Positions 43,560-52,489 of a DNA stretch of 64,000 nucleotides are shown one piece after another. Where the stretch lies: the NCBI RefSeq assembly GCF_004366795.1, contig NZ_SORF01000008.1, positions 79,992-143,991 on the forward strand, in the 5' to 3' direction. The position numbers and the translations under genes are program-made. Every line of letters begins with the position of its first letter. The first letter of the stretch is position 1. A model generated the notes under the pieces. The model saw nothing but the letters and a program-made list of their open reading frames with translations. It did not search any database and was not told the DNA's origin. Source of the stretch: Alicyclobacillus sacchari. GTDB taxonomy: Bacteria; Bacillota; Bacilli; Alicyclobacillales; Alicyclobacillaceae.

Positions 43560-44089
43560 CCATCACCCCTCTCGCCGCCCAAAAGCCGCCGCAACTGCAT
43601 GCGTGCGTGATGTAGGCGGGATCGCACCGTTCCTACGGGAATGTCTAGCACTTGGGCGATCTCGTCGTACTCGAGGCCATGAAACGCCCGCAACACGATG
43701 ACCATTCGATGCTCTTCATTCAAATGAGCCAGAGCGCGATCGACATCGATCCTGGCCGCCGCCGCATCCTCCGCACCCGAAATCGCGGGACTCACTTCGT
43801 CGGTCGGCAACTGCGCCCGCCGCTGGCGGGAAGCCAACATGTCGAGTGAAACGCGCACGGCAATGCGAGCGAGCCACGTGGGAAACGTGCGATCTTCCCG
43901 CAACTGCTTCAAGGATCGGAACGCTTTGATAAACGCCTCTTGCGTTGCATCCTCTGCATCTGTTGCGTTTTGCAGCACGCCATATGCAGTCCGGTAGACA
44001 AACTGTTGATAATTGCGAACGATGTCCGCCAACGCCTCGGGTTTGCCGCGCCGCGCCTGACGAATCAGGTCGAGGTCCGCTTGCTCCAA
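43556..44089 (-). CDS. ECF RNA polymerase sigma factor
   Basis: A 177-residue group 4 sigma factor of the SigW/RpoE kind. Region 2 (about 10-85) has YRTAYGVLQNATDAEDATQE and FPTWLARIA; region 4 (about 115-170) has HRMVIVLRAFHGL, YDEIAQVLDIPVGTVRSRLH. The TTG start follows GGAGGTGATC, a perfect anti-SD match. Followed by its anti-sigma and a membrane protein in an overlapping operon. No clear autoregulatory promoter was identified upstream. Confidence 0.93.
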   Translation of the reverse strand: MEQADLDLIRQARRGKPEALADIVRNYQQFVYRTAYGVLQNATDAEDATQEAFIKAFRSLKQLREDRTFPTWLARIAVRVSLDMLASRQRRAQLPTDEVSPAISGAEDAAAARIDVDRALAHLNEEHRMVIVLRAFHGLEYDEIAQVLDIPVGTVRSRLHHARMQLRRLLGGERGDG

Positions 44090-44221
44090 CCAAGATCACC
44101 TCCGGCGGCGACAGGCCTATACCCAACACAACAAGCCGCATGAAACGCAAATCAGCATCTCACCGGTACGGCCGTTCATTTTTACAGACAGCGTCTGTGC
44201 ACATTTGGTTCATCATCAGGC

Positions 44222-45145
44222 TTATTCCACCTTGCCCCCGCTGGCTTTCAGCAGCCGATCGATCTCGCTGCGGCTCGGTACGGACGCCTGTGCGCCAGGC
44301 TTCGTCACCGCGATGGCGGCCGCCGCTGCCCCAAAGCGCAGCGCATATAGCACATTTTGCTCGTCAAAGGCGGCTGCAAAGGCACCGATAAACGTGTCCC
44401 CAGCTGCGGTTGTGTCGATCGCGCGCACAGGAAACGCCGGCAAGCGAATCAGTCCGTTGCGATGGTAACAAACCAAGCCTCTTGATCCAAGCGTCACCAC
44501 GGTCATTCCGATGCCAGCATCCGACAGTACGCCAAGCGCCGACCAATCGCCGTCCAACCCCTGTGGTACCGTTGCGACGAACGCAGCAGCCTCCGTCTCG
44601 TTCATCACCAGAACGTCGACACCTTCAAGTGCCTTGATGTCTAGCTTGCGCACCGGTGCAGGATTGTAGCAGACACGAGTCCCGGACGCCTTTGCGATAC
44701 GCATCGCCTCCTGGTTCACAGACCAAGGTACTTCATTCTGCAACAAGACCATATCGCAAGACGCCAAAACGGAAGCTGCACGCACCACGTCTGCGGGACC
44801 GAGCAACCCGTTTGCCCCCGCAGCCAATACAATGTGATTTTCTCCGTCCGCTCCGACTTCGATGATTGCCATCCCGGTCGCGCCCGGCTTGTCCGCGACA
44901 TGCCCGATATCCACACCAGCACTCGCCAGAGAGTTGCGGGTAGCTTGGGCAAACGGATCGCTCCCTGTCGCGCCAATCATCCATACATCCGCACCAGCAC
45001 GTGCCGCCGCGACCGCCTGGTTGGCTCCTTTGCCTCCCGGCGAATACTGCACACTACTCGCGGCCACTGTCTCCCCAGGCAAGGGAAGCTTGTCCACCGA
45101 CGCAATCACGTCCATGTTGATGCTTCCCACTACTACAATTCGCAT
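44222..45145 (-). CDS. rbsK: Ribokinase
   Basis: A 307-residue PfkB-family kinase. Ribokinase-type features: VVVGSINMDVIASVDKLP at the start, GGKGANQAVAAARAGA, YNPAPVR, and the PfkB signature with catalytic Asp in IDTTAAGDTFIGA. It phosphorylates ribose to ribose-5-phosphate. The rest of an rbs operon (transporter, RbsD) is absent here, so supply of ribose from nucleosides is likely. ATG at 45145 has AAGGAGG upstream. Confidence 0.9.
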   Translation of the reverse strand: MRIVVVGSINMDVIASVDKLPLPGETVAASSVQYSPGGKGANQAVAAARAGADVWMIGATGSDPFAQATRNSLASAGVDIGHVADKPGATGMAIIEVGADGENHIVLAAGANGLLGPADVVRAASVLASCDMVLLQNEVPWSVNQEAMRIAKASGTRVCYNPAPVRKLDIKALEGVDVLVMNETEAAAFVATVPQGLDGDWSALGVLSDAGIGMTVVTLGSRGLVCYHRNGLIRLPAFPVRAIDTTAAGDTFIGAFAAAFDEQNVLYALRFGAAAAAIAVTKPGAQASVPSRSEIDRLLKASGGKVE

Positions 45146-45157
45146 ACACATCCCTCC

Positions 45158-46459
45158 TTAGACAACCGGCAATTGGATAACGACGCGAGTCCCAACGCCC
45201 AACTCGCTCTGCACGCAAATGTCGCCGCCAAATTCGTCTACCAGCTTTTTTACCATGAAGAGGCCGATGCCATGCCCACTCTCCTCCTCGTTTTGCTTTT
45301 CATACTTGCGAAACAGGCGTGCTACCTGTTGCTCCGTCATGCCGACCCCGTGATCGATCACGGCGAAATGCAATATTTGATCCGCAACGTGACAGCTGAC
45401 CTCCACCATGCTCCCCTCGTCGCTGTACTTGATGGCGTTGCTGATGACATTCGAAAAAATGAGCTTATACCCCAAGCGGTTGCCAAGGCAGGTGACGGTC
45501 TGCGCGACGTCGACATCTGCAACCAACGCAATGTTTTGCGTGCGAGCCTTGGTCCCCATGATATGCAATACTTCGTCAAGTACAGAGCGCGGTTGTAACA
45601 TCCGTTTATGCCAAATGGACTCGGCCGCGAGCATCTGCTCGGTGGTCATGATGTGGGAAATTTCGTGATCGATTACGACCGTATAATCGACGATGGTCCT
45701 CAGCTTCTTTGCCCGTTCCGGGTCAGGCTCATCGGCACTCAACATGGTGGCATACGCTTGGATGACGGTTAAAGGGTTGCGAACTTCGTGCGATACCACA
45801 TGCACAAAGTCCAGCTTTTGCTTATATAAATCCATTTCAGATTCGAGTTTCGCCTGTGCGCTCAGCGAGGGGTATATGTATTGCTTCTCCCCCGCATGCT
45901 CATAAAGATTGCTGCGGATCAATTCGCGATCCGTCATCAGGTACGGATGTGTCCGCATCATTTCAATTTGTACCGAAGCCGGCACCTGATGTGCGTCATA
46001 CGCGCATACTGTGAGAAAACCCAGCTCACTGACGGTGAAATCGCAGCTTGTTTCGTACCGATACAGCTTCTCCTCGATGTCCACTTCGTCCGTCCACTGC
46101 ACATGCCCCCACAGGCGAACGGGGCGAGCCTGCGTGATATACGGATCGACAGCTTGATTCAAGCGGCGGTGGACATGATCAGGTCGAAAGTCGCCCGTCA
46201 TCCCATAAAATCCACCGTTGTCCACATAGCAAATCGAGGTTGGCATGTCTCCATGCCGTTGTTGCCATGCTTGCGATATAGCCGACCATAAAGACGAGGA
46301 TTCAATCAAGATGACATGCTGCTGTTGTTCCATCGCTGTTTCAATGAACGCGATAGCATTGGCGATATACACGTCCTGATTCATATAGAAGTACAAGACA
46401 TGCGCACCATTCTCCACCTGTACATGGTGCGTTAGCGCAATGGTAGATTGCACACTCAA
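45158..46459 (-). CDS. MEDS-domain sensor histidine kinase
   Basis: A 433-residue soluble kinase. Residues about 1-190 match a MEDS/DcmR-like sensory domain (GAHVLYFYMN, IAFIETAMEQQQHVILIES), also found in anti-sigma-related regulators. A HisKA dimer domain follows with the phospho-acceptor in VVSHEVRNPLTVI (about 227), then a HATPase domain with NAIKYS, DHGVGM and GHGIGLFMVKKL. No response regulator is adjacent, so it is an orphan kinase. The TTG start follows AAGGGGA. Confidence 0.87.
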   Translation of the reverse strand: MSVQSTIALTHHVQVENGAHVLYFYMNQDVYIANAIAFIETAMEQQQHVILIESSSLWSAISQAWQQRHGDMPTSICYVDNGGFYGMTGDFRPDHVHRRLNQAVDPYITQARPVRLWGHVQWTDEVDIEEKLYRYETSCDFTVSELGFLTVCAYDAHQVPASVQIEMMRTHPYLMTDRELIRSNLYEHAGEKQYIYPSLSAQAKLESEMDLYKQKLDFVHVVSHEVRNPLTVIQAYATMLSADEPDPERAKKLRTIVDYTVVIDHEISHIMTTEQMLAAESIWHKRMLQPRSVLDEVLHIMGTKARTQNIALVADVDVAQTVTCLGNRLGYKLIFSNVISNAIKYSDEGSMVEVSCHVADQILHFAVIDHGVGMTEQQVARLFRKYEKQNEEESGHGIGLFMVKKLVDEFGGDICVQSELGVGTRVVIQLPVV

Positions 46460-46586
46460 CGGCGAATCCCCTTACCAAACGAGTTTTACTGGACGAACGC
46501 CATTGTAGCAGAATATGTGTTTATTTGGCGAAATGAGCAAGCGAGGCTGCCCTTGTCGGCTGCGCCGACAGACAGCCTCGCACTCC

Positions 46587-46781
46587 TCAGCAACCTCCGG
46601 GACAACCGGGATCGACAACAACGTCTTTCATTTCAGGTTTGACATAATATCTTGGTACATTGACCACGATGCGGCGGTTCACCCTGACTACAGGCTGTAC
46701 AATCGGTACCTCGCGGCAGACGTAACAGTCGTGATACTCATACACAGGCGGGCAAACAATGGGTGGGCATGGTTTCATCAT
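46587..46781 (-). CDS. Small Cys/Pro/Val-rich protein, CotD-like spore coat
   Basis: A 64-residue protein opening MMKPCPPIVCPPVYEYHDCY and ending in PGCPGGC, with five or six Cys, many Pro and Val, and several Tyr. This composition resembles CotD-type inner-coat proteins that cross-link in the spore coat. GGAGGATAAAGG precedes the ATG. Assignment rests on composition, not a firm domain match. Confidence 0.6.
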   Translation of the reverse strand: MMKPCPPIVCPPVYEYHDCYVCREVPIVQPVVRVNRRIVVNVPRYYVKPEMKDVVVDPGCPGGC

Positions 46782-46889
46782 ATGCCTTTATCCTCCTTCT
46801 CGGGTGACGATGATACAGGATACTAGGCATACAACACTTCTGTGGCGGCGTTTGCCCCGGCCCATGGCGACGAGTACCAGCTTTCGAAT

Positions 46890-48263
46890 TTATGGAACGT
46901 TCGGCATCGACACCGCATGATCGGCGGTGTCGGAAGGGAACCAGCGAATGCCGACGCTCGGATGTGTGCCATCGCTCGCATTGTGCTGAACCAACGCCGA
47001 TGGCAATGGACTATCTCCCAAATCGATCACGGTCCGTTCGGGATTGGATGTGTAGAAGGTGAGACCCCGAACTTCATCGAGCGAAGGTTGATGGGTGCCA
47101 AACACCGGATCGGAAATTTTGCGGATGTGAACGTATGTCGTGCCAAAGCGGTGCGTTACATCGTACGTGACGTACTTTTGGGCGACGTTATAGCGAAGCA
47201 GCCGGCTTGTCCGCGCGACAAGTACCTTTCCCTGATGATGATGCGCTGCCAGTAAGCGCAAGGCCGCTACCGCGTCTTTCGGAAGAACACCAGGGTAAGG
47301 CGTACCGCATAGGTGCTGCGCCACCACGGCATAGCCGTGCCGTGCTTCCAAGGCCCGCAGATGTTGCTCGGTCAGTTGTTCAGGTAACCCGTAAGGCGTC
47401 CAGTTCCAGCGGACGGCTCCTTGAGAGGTGTAGTGTTCGTTCGTGTAGCGCCAAAAGCCCCACACGCGTCGACCGTCGGCGAGTTGTAACGGAAAGATGA
47501 CTGAGTCGCGTACAAACTGATTGCTCGACGTGTCCGGCCAGACAAAACGAATGCCATGGGGAATCGTGATGTCCGTGTGGTAATAAGGTGATCCAGGCAC
47601 CTCACCTTGTTGATACCGATAGAACCCCGCCTGCCGATATGAGCCGAAATTGTCGACGTTCGATTTATTACCGTGGTCGGTCCAGACTTCGATGTGGTCG
47701 CCGCGATCGGCCAAAGATTTGGCTGCTGTGGCGGCGAGTGAGCGGCGAAATACGGTTGTGCGCTCATCCACGCGGCTAAAATCGCCATATGTATGCAGGG
47801 TATCCACCCAGCCACAGCGGATGTAATGATCCAACGCGTCAGCCGCGTAGAGTTGCGCCGTGACACCGCGAAAATACGTGAGCTCATTCGCCATCGGCAC
47901 ACGGTCGAGATCGATGAAGCTTTTATGATTATTGCCATTGAACATAAAGATCGAGTCCGCATAATCGAGACCTAAGCCGGGACCAAGGGGTGTCTGCTCA
48001 GTCGTATTGATAAAACGGTGAACCAAATTGAACTTGCGCAATGTCTCGCTGTCGGCATCCGATGAAAGGGCGAGCATGGCCTGATACGGATATGGGAATT
48101 TACGCAGGCCGTACACCTTTGGCCCTTGCCCGGTATTGTACCAGTCACTCGTTTGCAGATGACGAATGGCCTGGTTTGGGGCCGCCAGAACGTCCGAGCA
48201 AGGGAGTATGGTCGATGTGACAAGTGCGGCAAATAGGGCGAATCGGCAGTGTCGTGGTTTCAT
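46890..48263 (-). CDS. Large secreted protein of unknown function
   Basis: A 457-residue exported protein. A signal peptide covers about residues 1-28 (FALFAALVTSTILPC, then SDVLAA). The mature part contains YQAMLALSSDADSET, LHTYGDFSR and VWTDHGNKSNVDNFGS, with Asp and His residues spaced as in polysaccharide-deacetylase or related metal-dependent folds, but no full NodB motif could be matched. A role at the cell wall or on carbohydrate is a guess. The ATG at 48263 follows GGGGTGA; an SD-masking hairpin lies immediately upstream. Confidence 0.65.
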   Translation of the reverse strand: MKPRHCRFALFAALVTSTILPCSDVLAAPNQAIRHLQTSDWYNTGQGPKVYGLRKFPYPYQAMLALSSDADSETLRKFNLVHRFINTTEQTPLGPGLGLDYADSIFMFNGNNHKSFIDLDRVPMANELTYFRGVTAQLYAADALDHYIRCGWVDTLHTYGDFSRVDERTTVFRRSLAATAAKSLADRGDHIEVWTDHGNKSNVDNFGSYRQAGFYRYQQGEVPGSPYYHTDITIPHGIRFVWPDTSSNQFVRDSVIFPLQLADGRRVWGFWRYTNEHYTSQGAVRWNWTPYGLPEQLTEQHLRALEARHGYAVVAQHLCGTPYPGVLPKDAVAALRLLAAHHHQGKVLVARTSRLLRYNVAQKYVTYDVTHRFGTTYVHIRKISDPVFGTHQPSLDEVRGLTFYTSNPERTVIDLGDSPLPSALVQHNASDGTHPSVGIRWFPSDTADHAVSMPNVP

Positions 48264-48270
48264 TAAATCA

Positions 48271-48303
48271 CCCCCCGAATCTGATGTTCCCGATTCCGGG
48301 AGG
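48271..48303 (-). promoter_or_regulatory. Hairpin covering the ribosome binding site of the secreted protein
   Basis: On the transcript, CCTCCCGGAATC can pair with GATTCGGGGGG, an 11-bp stem with a bulged G and a 9-base loop. The 3' arm contains the G-rich Shine-Dalgarno sequence directly ahead of the ATG at 48263. It could limit translation until opened by heat, a protein or a ligand. Confidence 0.5.
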
Positions 48304-48405
48304 CGATATGTTAGGAGAGAAAAGGGAATTGAGGAATCGCGTATGATCTTTGCATAACGTTCGTCTTTCCCTGGGCTCACCCAGGAGTCCATCCTGTCGC
48401 GGCTT

Positions 48406-48975
48406 TCATTCTTCAACTTTTTCGGCAATCACGGCATAATGATACGGGTTGATCCCCCAGAGTTCCGTATGGAAGCCAGCGTTCTGCATCCGTGTCGTCA
48501 GTTCAGCCCGTTCCAGTCGCTCAACGAACGGCGGCCCCATCTCCATGGGCTTCTTTTCCCATTCTATTACCATGAGTTTTCCCGACGGTTTCAACAGTCT
48601 GTCGAACTCCTCTACGGTCTTGTCCAAATCATCGACCTCGTGCAGAACAAATGCGCATAACACACGATCCATACGATGATCAGGCAAAGGCACACGTTCC
48701 GCCGGTGCGGTAACCGATCGCACATTTGTCAGTCCAGCTTCTGCCGCCCGTTTGCTCAACATATCCAGCATCTCGGGCGACACATCGACTCCATATACGG
48801 TTGTACAACGTTGAGCCATTGGAATGGTAAAGTAGCCAGGCCCACACCCTACATCTGCCACGACATGCGATTCTTGAACGTCCAATCGTTCAAGGATCGC
48901 CGTGTGTGGCAAAAGCTTTTGTCGATCCGCATTCAATAGCTTGTCGACATGTTTAGGATGAAAACGGTGTCCCAT
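48406..48975 (-). CDS. SAM-dependent methyltransferase, class I
   Basis: A 189-residue methyltransferase. Motif I is VVADVGCGPGYFTIPMA, motif II YGVDVSPEMLDML, and DRVLCAFVLHEVDDLD corresponds to motif IV. Substrate unknown; the family includes UbiE-like and arsenite-type enzymes, but no Cys pattern of ArsM is present. GGAGGTGCGTG precedes the ATG at 48975. It is the last gene on the minus strand of the sulfur island and may belong to it. Confidence 0.85.
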   Translation of the reverse strand: MGHRFHPKHVDKLLNADRQKLLPHTAILERLDVQESHVVADVGCGPGYFTIPMAQRCTTVYGVDVSPEMLDMLSKRAAEAGLTNVRSVTAPAERVPLPDHRMDRVLCAFVLHEVDDLDKTVEEFDRLLKPSGKLMVIEWEKKPMEMGPPFVERLERAELTTRMQNAGFHTELWGINPYHYAVIAEKVEE

Positions 48976-49039
48976 CACGCACCTCCAACGCTATTTTCAC
49001 CGCCTGCTGATCAGCTGCCTGCCACATGATTCGGCCCGC

Positions 49040-49438
49040 TTACTGAGCCGCGTGGCTCACCGCATCCTGCAATGCAGCTTCTACTCGCCGAGCCGTTTGC
49101 ATGAGATGCTCATCTGCGATTATACCCATGAGTGCGGTCGGCTTTGGAAACCCAATGACCGTCTGACCAGCATGATCGTACACGACAATTTTACATGGCA
49201 GAAAGTACCCCACCAACTCATTCTGAAGCAGTACCTCTTTGGCCTCGTGCGGATTACAAACTTCCAGAATGCGATATGGTTTCGCGAACTCAACACCCTT
49301 TTCCTGCAACTTGGACGGTATATCCATCTCCCATAAGACACCAAAACCGCGCTCCTTCAAAGCGGTTTCGAGCGCCACCACAACTTCATCTATACTTTTT
49401 CGCGTTTCGACGCAAAAATGAAAGTCCTGCACTTTCAT
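49040..49438 (-). CDS. DUF302 protein
   Basis: A 132-residue DUF302 protein. The fold is recognisable from ERGFGVLWEMDIPSKLQEKG, YRILEVCNPHEAKEVL and GYFLPCKIVVYD, with Cys residues near the positions common in the family. DUF302 genes often accompany thiol or sulfur genes, and here it follows cstR by 30 bases. Its biochemical role is not known. AGGGGG precedes the ATG. Confidence 0.85.
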   Translation of the reverse strand: MKVQDFHFCVETRKSIDEVVVALETALKERGFGVLWEMDIPSKLQEKGVEFAKPYRILEVCNPHEAKEVLLQNELVGYFLPCKIVVYDHAGQTVIGFPKPTALMGIIADEHLMQTARRVEAALQDAVSHAAQ

Positions 49439-49468
49439 TGCCCCCTATCCTTCCGTTGGCTTTGCTGA

Positions 49469-49729
49469 TCACCTGCTTTTCATAAGCAAATCAATGGCTT
49501 CTTTAATCACTTGCTCAGCCGATCCGCCGCCGTTTAGTTCTTCACGAATGCATTGCTCCATATTCTCGCCCACGACGTACATGATGACCCTGTCCACCGC
49601 CGTGCGAATAGCTGTCAATTGGTTGACGACTTCTTTGCAACCCTTCTCCTGCTCCATCATGCCGATGACGCCGCGTACTTGACCCTCAATCCGCTTTAAG
49701 CGGTTTTTCATTTGATCGTTGTATTGCAT
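49469..49729 (-). CDS. cstR: CstR-type persulfide-sensing repressor (CsoR family)
   Basis: An 86-residue four-helix repressor of the CsoR/RcnR family. It has Cys in KGCKEVVNQL (about 31) and in ENMEQCIREE (about 60). The His four positions before the second Cys, needed by copper-sensing CsoR, is Asn here, as in S. aureus CstR, which senses persulfide by forming di- to tetrasulfide bridges between subunits. It sits among sulfur-transfer genes, supporting that role. Two palindromes nearby (50649-50668, 53323-53338) are likely operators. The ATG at 49729 has GGTGGG upstream. Confidence 0.85.
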   Translation of the reverse strand: MQYNDQMKNRLKRIEGQVRGVIGMMEQEKGCKEVVNQLTAIRTAVDRVIMYVVGENMEQCIREELNGGGSAEQVIKEAIDLLMKSR

Positions 49730-49803
49730 CTCAACCCCACCTTACCGCTCTATTCTACCGCTGTGGCGCGTTCGCCATGCCCGGCATTTCATCTTGTTCA
49801 CTG

Positions 49804-50601
49804 TTAGAGCCAATGCATACTACTCAGGTTATCGTACAACATGTACAACGCTACGAGAATGAGCACGACACCAAATACCGTTTGCAGAACACGTTTGCGA
49901 TGGCCGAGTTTCGTTGAGAGAAACGATCCGCCTAATCCTCCGATAACTCCGCCCACCACGTAGAGCATGAACACTTTCCAGGCCACCAGTCCTGAGATGG
50001 CGTACGATGCTGCCGTTGTCAGGCCGAACGATCCGACAGACACCAGCGAGCTGCCGATGGCGTCAATCAAGGTCATCCCCGTCGAGAACATCAACCCAGG
50101 GACAATGAGGAAGCCCCCGCCAATTCCAAAGAACCCTGAGAGAAACCCCGTAGCGCCGCCCGTTCCAATCACGCGACCCATGTTCAAGCGACGTGGGGAA
50201 ACGGGGGTATCGCGATCGGTCCGTCCGCTCTGAAGCAACGTGCGGACAGCAATGACAAGTATCAGTATGGCAAATAAGAATAAGAGGGCCTTACCATCCA
50301 GTGCCTTCCCAGCTATCGATCCGACAATGGCCCCGATAGCCCCCGGAATCGCAAAGGCGATCGCAGGCCGCCAGCGCACGTGTCCATTCCGCCAGTGAGG
50401 GATGAGGTTCACCCAGGCATTAACGGCCACGGCTAGGGCCGTCGTACCAATGACCACGTGTGCATTGTGTACACCCACCACGTATAGAAGCAATGGCACT
50501 GCCAAGATGGATCCGCCACCACCAATAAGCCCGAGGGTAAACCCAACCACTCCGCCGCTAACAACGGCCAAGATGGTTTGTAATAATGTCAGATGAACCA
50601 T
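49804..50601 (-). CDS. TauE/SafE-family sulfite/sulfonate exporter, copy 1
   Basis: A 265-residue, about eight-helix transporter. The duplicated family motif is visible as LGLIGGGGSILAVPLL and SGFFGIGGGFLIVPGL. Members export sulfite, sulfoacetate or related anions, which fits a place next to a persulfide dioxygenase whose product is sulfite. AAGGAGGG precedes the ATG at 50601; a CstR-like operator lies 48 bases upstream, so this gene and cstR may have their own promoter. Confidence 0.88.
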   Translation of the reverse strand: MVHLTLLQTILAVVSGGVVGFTLGLIGGGGSILAVPLLLYVVGVHNAHVVIGTTALAVAVNAWVNLIPHWRNGHVRWRPAIAFAIPGAIGAIVGSIAGKALDGKALLFLFAILILVIAVRTLLQSGRTDRDTPVSPRRLNMGRVIGTGGATGFLSGFFGIGGGFLIVPGLMFSTGMTLIDAIGSSLVSVGSFGLTTAASYAISGLVAWKVFMLYVVGGVIGGLGGSFLSTKLGHRKRVLQTVFGVVLILVALYMLYDNLSSMHWL

Positions 50602-50648
50602 AGATACCCTCCTTTGAAAACATGCGCGGGACAACGCCATGTATATAC

Positions 50649-50668
50649 ATATACACGCATGGGTATAT
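50649..50668. promoter_or_regulatory. CstR-type operator, internal
   Basis: ATATACACGCATGGGTATAT has palindromic ends ATATAC and GTATAT, and a GGGTAT half-site like that of the second operator at 53323-53338. It lies between the rhodanese-dioxygenase gene and the TauE gene. CstR binding is inferred from gene context. Confidence 0.55.
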
Positions 50669-50726
50669 GATAGACAAAAAATATATGGGCTTCCCGCGCA
50701 CGACGAGTTACTACTTAGAATCCTAA

Positions 50727-51866
50727 TCAGCCGTGGATCGCACAACGATTCGGGCCTATTTCCATCTCACTAGCTTGAGCATCGCTTGGTTCAAGCTTGC
50801 CCATGTTCGTCAGACGAATATCCTGATAGGCGTTGGGCTGGGGCGGCAAGTTCTCGGTTACTGCCTTGCGGAACGCTGCCTCGTCTTCGATGCGCAGCCC
50901 AGGATTGACTCGGTACAATTCCCCCAACCGCGCACAGACGCGTCCTTCATCGTCCAATTCCGCCGCTGCGGAATAGTGTGCAGGAAGCACCCATAGGTCA
51001 GGCGAAAGTTGCCGGTACGTCTGATACAACGTGTTGCGTAAGTCCGGTGCCCAATCGCCAGCCTTGCCGGCGAGATCAGGACGGCCAATCGACGCAACAA
51101 ACAAAATGTCGCCGGTGAGCAGATATTTTTGATCGACAATCAACGACGTGCTGCCGATGGTGTGTCCAGGCGAGTAGACAGGTATGATCTCCATGACGCT
51201 ACGTCCAACGGTCATTGTGTTCCCCTCCTCCAAGGCTGTGAACACAAAGGCCGCCTCGGTCGCATCTTTCGGCGGTAATAGATATGTTGCCCCGACTGCA
51301 TCCGCCAGGCGGCGACCGCCAGAAATATGATCTGCGTGCAGATGCGTGTCAATTGCGTAACGAATGGAAACGCCCTGCTCCTTTGCAAATTGGAGATAGA
51401 CGTCTATCATGCGGGCCGGATCGACAATCGCTGCCTCGCCGTCAGAAACAATGGCATACGACAAGCATCCTTTACCGACCCGAACAAACTGATAAATCGT
51501 TCCGCCACCATCGAGATCGCCAATTTTGACTGGGTGTAGATATTCGCTCCACGCCTGCATGCCACCCGCGAGATAAGCAACATTGCGCACTCCGGCTTCC
51601 ACCAACTGCTCGGCGACAAATTTGGAGGAGCCTTCTTTCGCGCAGACGACAAGAATCGGTACATCCTCTGGCAGCTTGCCAAGCACGCTGTCCACGCCAT
51701 CCAGCAGGTCGAAATAAGGCACGTTGAGCGAGGTTATCGATGTGCCTTCGATCCGCCAGTCGGCATATGCGTCTTCATTGCGTACGTCCAGAATGAACAA
51801 AGGTTCCCTCCCTAGCATGCGTTCGTAAACTTCAGCCGCGCTGGACGCGCGGAGTTGTTGTGTCAT
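50727..51866 (-). CDS. Rhodanese-persulfide dioxygenase fusion (CstB-like)
   Basis: A 379-residue cytoplasmic protein. An N-terminal rhodanese domain (about 10-110) has the active Cys in [10 protein letters not shown]; a C-terminal metallo-beta-lactamase domain of the ETHE1/persulfide dioxygenase kind (about 120-340) has [34 protein letters not shown] and LPAHY. It would take persulfide and oxidise it to sulfite with O2 and iron. In S. aureus CstB the dioxygenase comes first; here the order is reversed. Start overlaps the TusA-rhodanese stop by 4 bases. Confidence 0.88.
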   Translation of the reverse strand: MTQQLRASSAAEVYERMLGREPLFILDVRNEDAYADWRIEGTSITSLNVPYFDLLDGVDSVLGKLPEDVPILVVCAKEGSSKFVAEQLVEAGVRNVAYLAGGMQAWSEYLHPVKIGDLDGGGTIYQFVRVGKGCLSYAIVSDGEAAIVDPARMIDVYLQFAKEQGVSIRYAIDTHLHADHISGGRRLADAVGATYLLPPKDATEAAFVFTALEEGNTMTVGRSVMEIIPVYSPGHTIGSTSLIVDQKYLLTGDILFVASIGRPDLAGKAGDWAPDLRNTLYQTYRQLSPDLWVLPAHYSAAAELDDEGRVCARLGELYRVNPGLRIEDEAAFRKAVTENLPPQPNAYQDIRLTNMGKLEPSDAQASEMEIGPNRCAIHG

Positions 51867-52450
51867 AGTTGTTCCACCTCCGATTGTTCCACAGGTCCTT
51901 GCCACTCCGACATGCCAGGAATGACATTGTACACGTTGGTAAATCCGTGGTCCGCCAAAATTTTACACGCCATGTCGCTGCGATTGCCTGTCCGGCACAC
52001 CACGTAGACTTCCTTATCCGCGTAGGTCTTTAACCCTTCGAGCATACGCTCAAGTTGGCCAAGTGGTGCCAACTTAGCTCCCGGTACGTGGCCAAACGCG
52101 TATTCCATCGGTTCGCGAACATCGAGAATCAGCGCGTCGCTGCCCAGCTTGCTTGCCAATACGTCGTTATCCACGACGTTCGCAAATGTCGTCTCCGGCT
52201 TTTGTTCTTCCGGGATTGACTTGCGAATGTAGTGGTGAAACACACCACCATCTTCAGTCGTCCCTAGAAATTGATGCCCGGTCCGCGTCGCCCAGCTCTT
52301 GACGTCAGCGACCGATCCAGGATCGGTCGCGACGACTTCGAGCACTTGGCCGGGCGCTATCTCATCGATCGCTTTTTTGGTACGTACAATCGGCATTGGG
52401 CAAGAAAGCCCTTTGCAGTCAATGCTCTTATCTACCGTATATGCGCTCAT
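51863..52450 (-). CDS. TusA-rhodanese fusion (CstA-like sulfur carrier)
   Basis: A 195-residue protein with a TusA domain (about 8-80, [18 protein letters not shown] with the CPxP Cys) joined to a rhodanese domain (about 95-190, active Cys in [12 protein letters not shown]). It should accept persulfide sulfur and relay it between carriers and the dioxygenase, resembling S. aureus CstA in composition. Overlaps the next gene by 4 bases. GGAGGGCG precedes the ATG. Confidence 0.9.
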   Translation of the reverse strand: MSAYTVDKSIDCKGLSCPMPIVRTKKAIDEIAPGQVLEVVATDPGSVADVKSWATRTGHQFLGTTEDGGVFHHYIRKSIPEEQKPETTFANVVDNDVLASKLGSDALILDVREPMEYAFGHVPGAKLAPLGQLERMLEGLKTYADKEVYVVCRTGNRSDMACKILADHGFTNVYNVIPGMSEWQGPVEQSEVEQL

Positions 52451-52489
52451 GGATACGCCCTCCTAGTCTCCTGTTTAAATAAACGGCAA

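Noticed and set aside
44138..44168. Possible ECF promoter (TGAAAC then CGGTA) near the sigma gene
   Set aside because: It points away from the sigma operon and has no gene downstream on the plus strand, so it was not listed.
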